Assembly (NCBI GenBank): GCA_038125725.1
Contig: JAYPEK010000064.1
Span: 1-19,471 of the forward strand
Source of the DNA: TMED8 sp038125725
GTDB lineage: Bacteria; Pseudomonadota; Alphaproteobacteria; Rhodospirillales; Casp-alpha2
Direction of reading: 5' to 3'
Length of the DNA stretch: 19,471 nt
A program made the position numbers and the translations under genes. Positions within the stretch are counted from its first letter, which is position 1; each line of letters starts with the position of its first letter. The notes under the pieces were generated by a model. That model saw nothing but the letters and a program-made list of their open reading frames with translations, was not told the origin of the DNA and searched no databases. This document shows positions 1-7,730 of this stretch, one piece after another.

Positions 1-326
1 ATCCTCCGTTAGAATACAGGCTCAGGCGTCCCAAATGTTTTGATGACGGACACTTCGGCAAGAACAAGGACGTCATGCACGTCATCGACAAGCGCAGGCT
101 GGAGATCGTCAAGACGCTGCGCCCGGAACCGGGCAAGACCGCGGCGCACGTGGAGTTCACCCGCGACGGCGCCTACGCGCTGGTCAGCATCTGGGAGAAG
201 AAGGGCGCGCTCGTCGTCTACGACGCCAAGACGCTGGAGGAAGTGAAACGTATCCCGATGAACAAGCCGTCCGGCAAGTACAACGTCTACAACAAGATCA
301 ACCTGTCGGAAGGTACCTCGCACTGA
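1..326 (+). CDS. Cytochrome d1-type beta-propeller protein (NirN/NirS-like), C-terminal fragment
   Basis: The frame is open from the window edge to a TGA at 324-326, so the gene starts outside the window. From about position 51 the translation reads FGKNKDVMHVIDKRRLEIVK, then a segment with AAHVEFTRDGAYALVSIW, and it ends KPSGKYNVYNKINLSEGTSH. These are the last blades and tail of the eight-bladed heme d1 propeller found in periplasmic cytochrome cd1 nitrite reductase (NirS) and its paralogue NirN, a d1-heme biosynthesis enzyme. From memory, the GTSH ending fits NirN better than NirS, whose tail usually ends NVYNT plus a few residues. This is not certain. Residues encoded before about position 51 (PPLEYRLRRPKCF) do not look like the family, so the edge may be a breakpoint. 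No other denitrification gene is visible. Confidence 0.65.
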   Translation, partial: PPLEYRLRRPKCFDDGHFGKNKDVMHVIDKRRLEIVKTLRPEPGKTAAHVEFTRDGAYALVSIWEKKGALVVYDAKTLEEVKRIPMNKPSGKYNVYNKINLSEGTSH

Positions 327-372
327 CGAAGCTTTAACCGCGCAGCACCTGCATGGGTGAAAAGCCGCCCCT

Positions 373-1350
373 CTAAATCTCCAACACCAGCTTGCCCTGG
401 GCGCGGCGGCCGGCCAGCGTGGCCAGGGCCTCGCGGGCCTCTGAGAGCGGGTAGGTCCGCATCACCTCGGGCCTGAGCTTGCCGGCGTCATAGGCGGCAA
501 GCAGGTCCTGCATGCGCTTGCGGGTGTCGTCGGGGTAGCGGCGGCTGTGTTCGCCGAAGACGACGCCGACGACGGAGAAATTCTTCACCAGGATCATGTT
601 CGCCGCCACCTTGGGGATGTCGCCGGACGCGAAACCGACCACCAGGATGCGACCCTCCCAACCGACGCAGCGCACGCTCTGGGTGAAGGCCTCGCCGCCG
701 ACCGGATCGAAGACCACGTCGACGCCCTGCTGTTCGGTCAATTCACGCACTTTGTCGCGCAGGTCCTCGGTCCGGTAGTTGACCGTCTCGTCGGCACCGT
801 GCGCGCGGCAAAGCGCCAGCTTGTCGGCGTCGCTGGCGGCCGCGATCACCAGTGCGCCCAGCATCTTGGAAACCTCAATGGCGGCCAGGCCGGTGCCGCC
901 CGCCGCCCCCAGGACCAAGACCGTCTCGCCCGGCTGCACCTTGCCCCGGTATTCGAGCGCGAAATGCGCCGTACCGTAGCCGACGTAGAAGGCGGCCGCC
1001 GTCACGTAGTCCATGGAATCGGGGATCGGCGTGACGATGGCGGCCGGCAGCACGATCTGCTCTGCGTGGGCGCCGCCGTAGCGCGCAAAGGCCAGCACCC
1101 GGTCGCCGGGCTTGAGATGCGAGACACCGGCGCCGCATTCGATAATGTCGCCGGCGACCTCGAGCCCCGGCACGAAGGGAAGCTCCGGCTTCACCTGGTA
1201 CTTGCCCTCGACCATCAGGATATCGGGGAAATTCACTCCCGATGCCTTGACCGCGATACGGACCTCGCCGTCGCCGCACACCGGGTCGGCGATCTCGCCG
1301 ACCTCCAGGTTGTCGATACTTCCGAGCGTGGGACAGAGCAGGGCCCGCAT
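373..1350 (-). CDS. NADPH:quinone oxidoreductase-family protein (zinc-free MDR)
   Basis: 325 aa, the usual length for the quinone oxidoreductase branch of the medium-chain dehydrogenase/reductase superfamily. The GroES-like N-terminal domain includes ASGVNFPDILMVEGKY (about 37-51) and PGLEVAGDI (61-69). The Rossmann domain carries VLGAAGGTGLAAIEVSK (147-162), the nucleotide-binding turn, followed by HGADETVNY (184-192) and VFDPVGG (213-219). The cysteine and histidine zinc ligands of true alcohol dehydrogenases are absent. The enzyme probably reduces a quinone, enone or enoyl thioester with NADPH in the cytoplasm. The ATG at 1350 is chosen because AAGGAGA lies 7 nt upstream; the frame stays open far upstream but only as a shadow of the neighbouring gene. 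It starts 29 bp after the acyl-CoA ligase stop and is probably co-transcribed with it. The exact substrate is unknown. Confidence 0.88.
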   Translation of the reverse strand: MRALLCPTLGSIDNLEVGEIADPVCGDGEVRIAVKASGVNFPDILMVEGKYQVKPELPFVPGLEVAGDIIECGAGVSHLKPGDRVLAFARYGGAHAEQIVLPAAIVTPIPDSMDYVTAAAFYVGYGTAHFALEYRGKVQPGETVLVLGAAGGTGLAAIEVSKMLGALVIAAASDADKLALCRAHGADETVNYRTEDLRDKVRELTEQQGVDVVFDPVGGEAFTQSVRCVGWEGRILVVGFASGDIPKVAANMILVKNFSVVGVVFGEHSRRYPDDTRKRMQDLLAAYDAGKLRPEVMRTYPLSEAREALATLAGRRAQGKLVLEI

Positions 1351-1379
1351 GTTTGTTCTCCTTGAGACTTGGTTCGAGT

Positions 1380-2933
1380 TTATTGCCCGTTTTCGGCCAT
1401 GGCGCGGAGCTCGCGGCGCATCAACTTGCCGGTAACCGTCAGCGGCAGGGCGTCGGTGACGATCAGGCGGTCCGGCACCTTGTAGCGCGACAGGTGCTCG
1501 CGGCAATGCGCCAGAAGAGCGTCCGTATCGACGCTGGCGCCGGGCCGCGCGCTGACGAAGGCGACGATGACCTCGCCCCGCGCCGCGTCTTCCAGGCCGG
1601 TGACGCCGGCGAGCGCGACGGCCTCGTGCTGTTGCAGAATCTCCTCGACCTCGGCCGGCGAGACGTTGATGCCGGCGCGCTTGATCATCTCCGAGCGCCG
1701 CCCGGCGAAACGCATTTCGCCGTCCGGGCCGAGCGAGCCGAGATCGCCGGTGCGGTAGTAGCCGTCGGGCGTGAAGACCTCTGCGTTGAAACGCCCGCTG
1801 TCGCCGTCGTAGCCCCGGGTCAGGTACCCGGTGACCTCGATCTCGCCGACCTCGCCGGCCGGCAGTTCGGCCCGCGTTTCGGGATCGGTGATGCGCAGCG
1901 TGACGCCGGGCAGCGGCGGCCCCTGGCATTGGGCACGTTTCTCCAGCGGCCAGTCGTGCGGCGTCACGCAGCAGTTACCGTAGCATTCCGTGCCGCCGTA
2001 GATGTTGCAGATGTCCGATGCCCCCAGTTCCCGCGCCGCCTTGATCACGTCATCCGGCGCGCCGATGGTGACGCCCGTGCGCAGCGACTGGGTGCGTGCG
2101 GGCCGGAAATCCGGATGCGAGACCAGGGCGTTCGTCATCCCCGGCAGGGTATAGAGACCGGTGCAGCGGTGGCGTTCGATCAGATCGAGCGCGCCGCCGG
2201 CATCGAAATGCCCTTGCAGGACCATCGTCGCGCCATGCGACAGCACCGCCGGCAGGGCGTTGACCGCGCCGTAGGACCAGAACAGCGGCACCGAAATCAG
2301 CACCCGATCGCCCGGCCGCAAACCCTGGCGCTCACCGATATTGAAGCCGTTCTCGATGGCCGCGAAATTGTCCAGCGGCACCGCCTTCGGGCGGCTGCTG
2401 GAACCCGACGTATAGAGGATCACCATGGTGTCGTCGGCGCTGGCGCCCGACCCCGGCGCCTGATAGGGCAGCGGCGGCAGGCTGCATAACGCAAGATATT
2501 CCTCGCCGCCGATCGCGATCACCCCCCGCAGGGCCGGCGCGGCGCCGGAAACCTGGATGGCGTCGAAATCCTCAAGGAAATCGCGCTCACCGAAATTCTC
2601 GATGGAGAACAATTGGGAGACGGCCGAATCGGCCAACAGGAACTCCAGTTCGCTCCGTGTCGACCAGGTGCTGAACGGCACCAGGGTCGCACCCAGCGCG
2701 TTGGTAGCGAAGAAAACCTCGAGCCATTCCCCCCGGTTGTCGCAGAGCAGCCCGACCCGGTCGCCGCGCCGCACGCCCATGTCCCGCATGCCTTGCGCCA
2801 GGCATCTGGCCCGGTCGGCCAGGCCGGAAAACGAAACGGTTTCCGCGCCGTCGATCGCGGCCGCGCGGTCGGGCGCCGCCGCCGCTTGTTCGAGAAGCAG
2901 TTCGAAGGCTGTACGACTGTAGGGCGTTTTCAT
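1380..2933 (-). CDS. Class I adenylate-forming acyl-CoA synthetase / CoA ligase
   Basis: 517 aa, full length for the acyl/aryl-CoA ligase branch of the ANL superfamily, which activates a carboxylic acid with ATP and then transfers it to CoA. Motifs appear in order: phosphate loop ILYTSGSSSRPKAV (172-185), A5 motif IYGGTECYG (311-319), A7 motif YYRTGDLG (392-399), hinge and A8 motif GRRSEMIKRAGINVSPAEVE (411-430), and the C-terminal catalytic lysine K503 in LTVTGKLMRREL. It is therefore likely to be active. The acid is not clear: the family covers fatty, aromatic and alicyclic acids. The ATG at 2933 gives a normal N-terminus (MKTPYSRTAFELL), although no strong Shine-Dalgarno site precedes it. 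It is first in a two-gene unit with the quinone oxidoreductase-like gene and divergent from an enoyl-CoA hydratase, which points to a CoA-thioester catabolic route. Confidence 0.9.
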   Translation of the reverse strand: MKTPYSRTAFELLLEQAAAAPDRAAAIDGAETVSFSGLADRARCLAQGMRDMGVRRGDRVGLLCDNRGEWLEVFFATNALGATLVPFSTWSTRSELEFLLADSAVSQLFSIENFGERDFLEDFDAIQVSGAAPALRGVIAIGGEEYLALCSLPPLPYQAPGSGASADDTMVILYTSGSSSRPKAVPLDNFAAIENGFNIGERQGLRPGDRVLISVPLFWSYGAVNALPAVLSHGATMVLQGHFDAGGALDLIERHRCTGLYTLPGMTNALVSHPDFRPARTQSLRTGVTIGAPDDVIKAARELGASDICNIYGGTECYGNCCVTPHDWPLEKRAQCQGPPLPGVTLRITDPETRAELPAGEVGEIEVTGYLTRGYDGDSGRFNAEVFTPDGYYRTGDLGSLGPDGEMRFAGRRSEMIKRAGINVSPAEVEEILQQHEAVALAGVTGLEDAARGEVIVAFVSARPGASVDTDALLAHCREHLSRYKVPDRLIVTDALPLTVTGKLMRRELRAMAENGQ

Positions 2934-3029
2934 AGGATACCGGGATAGAGGGCTGTCATTGGAAGCAACGATAGCAACTGTCTAAACTCCGGTCCATGCA
3001 CCCGCGCAACCGATCCCGAGGAACGCCGA
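2934..3029. promoter_or_regulatory. Divergent intergenic region, acyl-CoA ligase / enoyl-CoA hydratase
   Basis: These 96 bp separate two genes that start outward, so both promoters should lie here or just inside the genes. I see a good Shine-Dalgarno sequence (GAGGAA, six bases before the plus-strand ATG) but no convincing -35/-10 pair or palindrome. The 18081-18100 palindrome is not repeated here. Confidence 0.4.
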
Positions 3030-3788
3030 ATGCCACTCCATGTCAGCCAACCCGCCAGCCATGTCGCGCTAGTGACCATCGACAACCAGGCCAAACGCAA
3101 CGCCATGCCGCGCGAGATGATGCGCGAACTGGCCGGAATCTGGGAGCGGCTGGCCGCCGACGGGGACTGTCGCGCCATCGTGGTCACCGGCGCCGGCGAC
3201 AAGGCCTTTTGTGCCGGCGCCGATATCGGCGGCGATCTGTCGGCAAGCGAGGAGATGGCCAGCATGATCAATCGCTCGCTCTTGAAAACCATCGCCTATC
3301 CGAAACCGATCATCGCCGCCGTCAACGGCGACTGCGCCGGCGGCGGCGTGGAGCTGCTGTTGGCCAGCGATATCCGCATCGCAGCCGAGCACGCGCGTTT
3401 CGGCCTGCCGGAAGTGAAATGGTCGATCTATCCCTTCGGCGGCGCCACCGAGAAGCTGGTGCGACAGATCGGCTACGTCCACGCCATGGATCTGATCCTG
3501 ACCGGCCGGCTGATCGACGCGCCGGGCGCACGGGCGATCAACCTGATCAACCGGGTGCGGCCGGCCGCAGATGTCCTCGACGACGCCGTTTCCACCGCCG
3601 CCGCCATCGCCGCCAACAGCCCCTCGGCGGTACAGGCGGTAAAATTGCGCATCGCTGAGGAAATCGCCGATCACGCCAGCACCTGGGAGGCACGGGACCA
3701 GCAACTGGGCGACCAGGTGCGCGCCAGTTCGGACTTTGCCGAGGGCGTCGCCGCCTTTCGAGAGAAGCGACAGGCCGACTATGGTTGA
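3030..3788 (+). CDS. Enoyl-CoA hydratase/isomerase family protein (crotonase fold)
   Basis: 252 aa, typical for a single-domain crotonase. Both oxyanion-hole segments are present: AFCAGADI (59-66) and GDCAGGGVELLLASDIRIA (100-118). The two glutamates that activate water in rat enoyl-CoA hydratase have matches at E108 (GGGVE) and E128 (RFGLPE), so hydratase activity is plausible. The family also includes isomerases, dehalogenases and ring-cleaving hydrolases. The ATG at 3030 is supported by GAGGAA six bases upstream. The gene is transcribed away from the acyl-CoA ligase/quinone oxidoreductase pair; the three enzymes could make up part of a side-chain or ring degradation pathway (activation, reduction or oxidation, hydration). 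Base composition is very GC-rich, matching its neighbours up to about 4078. Confidence 0.9.
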   Translation: MPLHVSQPASHVALVTIDNQAKRNAMPREMMRELAGIWERLAADGDCRAIVVTGAGDKAFCAGADIGGDLSASEEMASMINRSLLKTIAYPKPIIAAVNGDCAGGGVELLLASDIRIAAEHARFGLPEVKWSIYPFGGATEKLVRQIGYVHAMDLILTGRLIDAPGARAINLINRVRPAADVLDDAVSTAAAIAANSPSAVQAVKLRIAEEIADHASTWEARDQQLGDQVRASSDFAEGVAAFREKRQADYG

Positions 3789-3868
3789 AATCCTGGTCCA
3801 AACGGATTGACGACCGCGATTGTCTCTTTAACCATTGGTGTTCCGATAACTGACCTGGTTTTACGCGC

Positions 3869-4078
3869 ATGAGCATTCACGCCGCCCTTCATCACAGGAC
3901 GCAGTACACTTATGACCGAAAGGTAGAAATGGGGCCGCAGGTGATCCGCCTGCGGCCGGCGCCGCACGCGCGCACCCATGTGCTGAGCTATGCGCTGAAG
4001 ATCGAACCCGCCGAACACTTCATCAACTGGCAGCAGGACCCGCACGGCAATTACCAGGCCCGCGTCGTCTTCCCGGAG
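3869..4078 (+). pseudogene. Transglutaminase-like (DUF2126-type) protein, 5' remnant
   Basis: The ATG at 3869 opens a frame whose first 70 residues, starting MSIHAALHHRTQYTYDRKVE and continuing through GPQVIRLRPAPHARTHVLSY and HFINWQQDPHGNYQARVVFP, match the start of the large bacterial transglutaminase-like proteins of about 1,100 aa. The match ends at VVFPE (codon ending 4078). From there the frame runs antisense through an IS3-family orfA and gives nonsense residues up to a stop at 4495. The catalytic transglutaminase core and everything after it are missing from the window, so no activity is expected. The break coincides with the inner edge of the IS fragment. A weak ribosome-binding site precedes the ATG. 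Confidence 0.75.
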
Positions 4079-4325
4079 CCTGGCGCGCCGTATCGCCGGC
4101 AAGGCGCTTCTTGCCGGCTTCCAGGAACTCCTTCGACCAGCTGTAGTACAGGCTCTCCGCGATACCTTCGCGACGGCACAGCGCCGCGATGCTCTCTTCG
4201 CCGCGCAGCCCCTCAAGGACAATCCGGATCTTCTCTTCCGTTGAATGCTTGCGCCGTGTCTTGCGGCGGATATCCCGGACAACCTTCTCGGCCGGGTCTT
4301 TCTTGCTCATCGATTTCTGCCTCAT
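4079..4325 (-). pseudogene. IS3-family transposase OrfA, truncated
   Basis: About 82 residues survive. They include MSKKDPAEKVVRDIRRKTRR, EEKIRIVLEGLRGEESIAAL, CRREGIAESLYYSWSKEFLE and AGKKRLAGDTARQA. This is the helix-turn-helix DNA-binding half of IS3-family OrfA, normally about 100 to 120 residues and followed by OrfB through a programmed -1 frameshift. The ATG at 4325 has AAGGGA seven bases upstream; a second in-frame ATG lies five codons later. After RQA the frame enters the antisense strand of the transglutaminase gene, so the leucine-zipper part and the frameshift window are lost. It cannot transpose. Confidence 0.85.
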
Positions 4326-4412
4326 CTTCGTTCCCTTCGGTCACTACGATGAGCCAGAAATCCTCCCTTAGGCAATCACCTCAATACGTCCCATGGGCGC
4401 TGACGGGGAACA
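4079..4412 (-). mobile_element. IS3-family insertion sequence, left-end fragment
   Basis: On the minus strand this fragment begins TGTTCCCCGTCAGCGCCC at 4412, has a leader of about 85 bp, and then an IS3-type orfA. It stops abruptly at 4079 inside orfA. The 4412 boundary is inferred: RecD2 homology ends exactly at the valine codon 4413-4415, and IS3-family ends normally start with TG. OrfB (the DDE transposase) and the right inverted repeat are absent. The fragment is therefore immobile on its own. It joins two unrelated broken genes, so no target-site duplication can be tested. Confidence 0.65.
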
Positions 4413-5984
4413 CACAAAATAGCAGTCCGTCTTTGCCCCTTTCTCGGTATCGAGACTGGGTATGTAGCCAGAGTTCACCTTGTGAGCATTGGTGACAATC
4501 TGGCTCTCAGCAGCTTGGCGGAATATCTCGGTCAACCTAGCTACCGGGACGGCTCCTGAACTGATCACGTCAGCGAGTACTTGCCCTGGCCCCACAGATG
4601 GTAGCTGATCAACATCGCCAACGATGATCAGTCCCGCTTTATCGGGCAAAGCTTTCAGAACGGATGCCATCAGTAAAACATCGACCATTGACGTCTCGTC
4701 TATGACCAAGAGGTCGCATTCGAGAGGCTCCTCTGCACCACGTTTGAACCCACCCTGTTTGGGATCAACTTCCAGAAGTCGATGGATCGTCTTGGCTTCA
4801 ATGCCAGTGGTCTCGGCCAGGCGTTTCGCGGCCCTGCCCGTGGGGGCGGCCAGGGCCACATTGACGGATTTCACCGTGAGGATACCAAGGATCGCATTGA
4901 CGAGTGTCGTCTTGCCCACGCCCGGCCCACCCGTGATCACCATGACCTTCGACGAGATGGCCCTCCTTACCGCTTGGCGCTGGCTGTCGGCGAGATTGAC
5001 GTCCAGTTTCTTCTCGATCCACGGTATGGCGATCTCAGCATCTATCTCGGGCCAATAGGACTTTCCTGTCGCCAGTATCTTTAGGCGCTCAGCAATCAGC
5101 TTTTCAGCATTCCATAGATGGCCAAGGAATATGCAGCGTTGTCCGCCCATGGTATCGGCGACTACGGTTTCATCCTGGAGTTCTTGGTGGAGGGCATCAC
5201 GAAGGATGTCGGTTGGGATTTCCAGTAGCTTTTCGGCAGCCGGCAGAAGATCGTCTTCAGGAAGACCGCAGTGCCCCTCGGTAACGGCTTCGGTCAGGGT
5301 ATAGGAGATGCCCGCCCGGGCTCTGATCATGGCGGTCTTTTCGACGCCTAGCTTTTCAGCAATCTGATCGGCGGTCTTAAACCCAATGCCCTTAATGTCG
5401 CGGCCCAGCCGGTAGGGGTTCTCGCTGACCAAGGGAATGGCATCGGCGCCATAGGTTTTATAGATACGAACAGCCCGGGATGTGCCAACGCCGTGGGATT
5501 GCAGGAACACCATAATCTTACGAATGGCCTTTTGGGCGGCCCAGCCAGAGGTGATCCGATCAACCCGCTTGGGCCCAAGGCCATCGAGCTTTAACAATCT
5601 CTCGGGCTCATTCTCGATTACATCGAACACCTGTTCGCCGAAGGCTTTGACCAGCTTCTTGGCAAAGTGGGGCTCAATGCCCTTGATCATGCCACTGCCG
5701 AGGTACTTCTCAATCCCATCAAGGGAACTCGGCGGCATGACCTTGAGGAAGGTGGTTTTGAACTGCATGCCGTGGTCACGGTTATTGTCCCACCGGCCAC
5801 TGCACTGGATGAACTCCCCAGGCTGAACCGAAGCGGCGGAGCCGATGACTGAGACCAATTCTCTATGTCCGCGCACTTTGACCCGAAGCACGCAGAAGCC
5901 CGTTTCTTGGCTATGGAAGGTCACACGCTCAACCAGCCCTGACAGAGGCTCACGGTCATGATCGTGGTGTGACGATCCTCTCAC
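4368..5984 (-). pseudogene. RecD2-like SF1B helicase, 3'-truncated by the IS fragment
   Basis: 538 codons, of which about 524 are genuine; complete RecD2 proteins run to roughly 720-750. The N-terminal OB-like region (about 11-85) is followed by the helix-hairpin-helix region (90-210) and the helicase core. The core shows Walker A GGPGVGKTT (352-360), motif Ia APTGRAAKRL (380-389), DE-box VIDETSMVD (428-435), motif III GDVDQLPSVG (456-465) and EIFRQA (486-491). The frame leaves the family after CYFV (521-524) and ends with 14 residues encoded by the IS. Motifs V and VI and domain 2B, which contains the HKSQG-type element, are missing, so helicase activity should be lost. The start is GTG at 5984, overlapping the DUF6880-like stop as GTGA, which indicates translational coupling. 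Composition is less GC-rich than 1-4078. Confidence 0.85.
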
Positions 5985-7414
5985 TGGCCGACTAAACCCC
6001 AGAACATGGATTTCCGGCCATGCTTGGCCTTCAACCGCTCTACGTAGGCTTCATGGGTTTCATGCGGGGCAAAGTCTTCAATTAACGCTGCAAGGCTGGC
6101 GCATTCACGTAAATGACGGGCGGAATGGCGATATCGGGTTGATCTCGCTTTCCCCAAGGCGAAGTCAATGAGAGCCCGGTGAAGCAATGTCGAAGCCAGG
6201 GGGTGTTTTGCCGCTAGAGCGTCTGCTGCAGGCGGCAAGAACTCGTACAAATTACCATCCAGTTCTTCAAAGCGGGCCAGAACCAATTCAGCGGCTTTCT
6301 CGAGGTTTGGCCAGGACACCAGAAAGATTAGAGCGATGTGAACATTTGAATGCTGGAGGGCCACCTCCATCGCGCGGTCTTCGGTTTCCATATCTTCAAA
6401 GTCAGGCAGTTGTTTGAGATAGGCACGCAGATGCTGGTCGTTCAGAGAGCGTTCAAAGCAAGACCAGCGGAAATCCTGAGCCTCTTTGTCATTGCCAAGG
6501 GCTTCAAGCACCTCAATTCGTGTCTTCTCCCATTCGAAAGGTATCCAGTTCGCCCGCTCTTCGTCGACGGCATTGATCGCTTCCCAAGCCTCCTCAGCGC
6601 GGCCTGCCGCCAAGAGACGGTGGGCAATTTCTGTCGCCACTGTGGGGACGGTTTTGGCGTTTTCGCTCTTTTGGGCGATGAAGGCGTCTACGTCTCCTTG
6701 AGCATCGGCGATTTCTTGAAGCGCGAGCGAGATCATACTCGAACGACTGCTTTCGGCGTAATCATCGGCGTAGATGGGGCCACTAGAACTAACACCGATA
6801 ATCTTGCGGTCCTTTGGTTTTGACGTGGGTTCCTTGGATAGGGCCACGACTTGTTCCTTGAGGTGTTCGAGCCCCGTCTCGCCAAGGGCCGGGGTCAGCG
6901 ATCTGATCAAATAGTCGTATTGGCCGTAGTCGTTCTGGGTCAGCGCATTGAATATCTGACTGGCCAGCGTTTTGGGATCGGGGTTGGCGCTAAGGGCAAC
7001 TTCCCCAAGGTCATCGACTGCGTTGTGAAACACATCAACCACACGACCACTGCCATCATCGCATCGTTCGAACACTGAATTGGCGAGTGCCGCAAATCGC
7101 CACAACAATTCAACGGCCTCGGCGGGGTTATCTTTGGCAACCTGGTCGACGATGGCGCTGCGTTGGAGCTCAAGGTCTCTGATGAGCTTCTTGATCTGGT
7201 CCCACTCAACGAAGGAATTGGAGCGGGCAATGGTGGCTAGCCGCTTGCGGATTTCTTTGGCGACTTCACCGGAACCTTGAGCACCTGCCAGTTCCAGCCG
7301 TAACCGGCGTTTCGCCTCATTGTCGCCTCTGGTGATCTCCATCAGCAATTCTGAAAGACGGGTAGCTCCCAACGCTTCCAGGTTTGTTGCATTTAAGGTT
7401 TTTTTCGACGCCAA
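5981..7414 (-). CDS. DUF6880-like alpha-helical protein of unknown function
   Basis: 477 aa, predicted soluble, with no signal peptide or membrane segment. The N-terminus (ALGATRLSELLMEITRGDNE, then RRLRLELAG and KEIRKRLATIARSNSFVEWD, about 15-70) resembles from memory the family annotated DUF6880. The remainder is rich in helical, TPR-like pairs such as RLLAAGRAEEAWEAINAVDE and EVLEALGNDKEAQDFRWSCF, suggesting a protein-binding scaffold. No catalytic motif is evident. The start is TTG at 7414: an in-frame TGA lies 21 bp upstream of it, no earlier start exists, and AGGAGA precedes it by about 8 nt. It is first in a two-gene unit and overlaps the RecD2-like gene by 4 bp, so the two probably acted together. 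The family name is given with moderate certainty; the function is unknown. Confidence 0.75.
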   Translation of the reverse strand: MASKKTLNATNLEALGATRLSELLMEITRGDNEAKRRLRLELAGAQGSGEVAKEIRKRLATIARSNSFVEWDQIKKLIRDLELQRSAIVDQVAKDNPAEAVELLWRFAALANSVFERCDDGSGRVVDVFHNAVDDLGEVALSANPDPKTLASQIFNALTQNDYGQYDYLIRSLTPALGETGLEHLKEQVVALSKEPTSKPKDRKIIGVSSSGPIYADDYAESSRSSMISLALQEIADAQGDVDAFIAQKSENAKTVPTVATEIAHRLLAAGRAEEAWEAINAVDEERANWIPFEWEKTRIEVLEALGNDKEAQDFRWSCFERSLNDQHLRAYLKQLPDFEDMETEDRAMEVALQHSNVHIALIFLVSWPNLEKAAELVLARFEELDGNLYEFLPPAADALAAKHPLASTLLHRALIDFALGKARSTRYRHSARHLRECASLAALIEDFAPHETHEAYVERLKAKHGRKSMFWGLVGQ

Positions 7415-7432
7415 GGCCGGTCTCTCCTGCGA

Positions 7433-7501
7433 TCACCATACTGGGAAAACTGACAGGCTCGGAAGCTCGTCAGACGTGATCGACAGATTATGAACCACCA
7501 T
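7433..7501 (-). CDS. Possible 22-residue ORF or gene-end relic upstream of DUF6880-like gene
   Basis: ATG at 7501 to TGA at 7433 encodes MVVHNLSITSDELPSLSVFP followed by VW. The stop lies 18 nt before the TTG of the DUF6880-like gene, so it could be a short leader peptide. The same frame stays open about 27 codons further upstream without a good start codon (contains RFLNLAKALRRGRHRLPSRF). It could therefore instead be the 3' end of a lost gene. The ribosome-binding site is weak. Nothing recognisable in the peptide; it may be chance. Confidence 0.2.
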   Translation of the reverse strand: MVVHNLSITSDELPSLSVFPVW

Positions 7502-7701
7502 GCCCTGTTGTTCTAGGAAACGGGATGGCAGGCGGTGCCGACCTCGGCGCAGGGCTTTAGCCAAATTGAGAAAGCGGACCTTAATAGCGCTGCAAGGCCA
7601 TCAGCAGCGGAAAGAAATCGCCGATCCCACCGACGGAAGAGATGTGCCAGTAGCAGACCTATATGAAACAGCGTGTCCGATGTCGCCAAGGACAATCGAC
7701 G

Positions 7702-7722
7702 AGGTGTAAGAGATTGACACCT
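7702..7722 (-). terminator. Weak hairpin after the M20 amidohydrolase stop
   Basis: AGGTGT (7702-7707) and ACACCT (7717-7722) pair as a 6-bp stem with a 9-nt loop, beginning 8 nt beyond the TAG of the last operon gene. No T-run follows on the minus strand, so it is at best a weak or factor-assisted terminator. Confidence 0.25.
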
Positions 7723-7730
7723 TCTCACCT

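Larger units (their letters stand above)
7415..7730. other. Intergenic stretch between DUF6880-like gene and amidohydrolase gene
   Basis: 316 bp without a firm gene. It should contain the promoter of the DUF6880-like gene, but no clear -35/-10 pair was found. Two things stand out: a small minus-strand reading frame at 7433-7501, and a hairpin at 7702-7722 just past the amidohydrolase stop. Both are listed separately. The rest shows no repeat or RNA structure I can support. Confidence 0.5.

Noticed and set aside
547..1365. A 272-codon plus-strand frame opposite the quinone oxidoreductase gene
   Set aside because: Its composition, full of histidine, aspartate and arginine, is typical of an antisense frame; the opposite strand encodes a clear enzyme.
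3869..4495. A continuous 208-codon plus-strand frame starting with a transglutaminase N-terminus
   Set aside because: Only the first 70 codons match a family. The rest is antisense to the IS3 orfA and the RecD2-like gene, so it is a broken gene and not a fusion protein.
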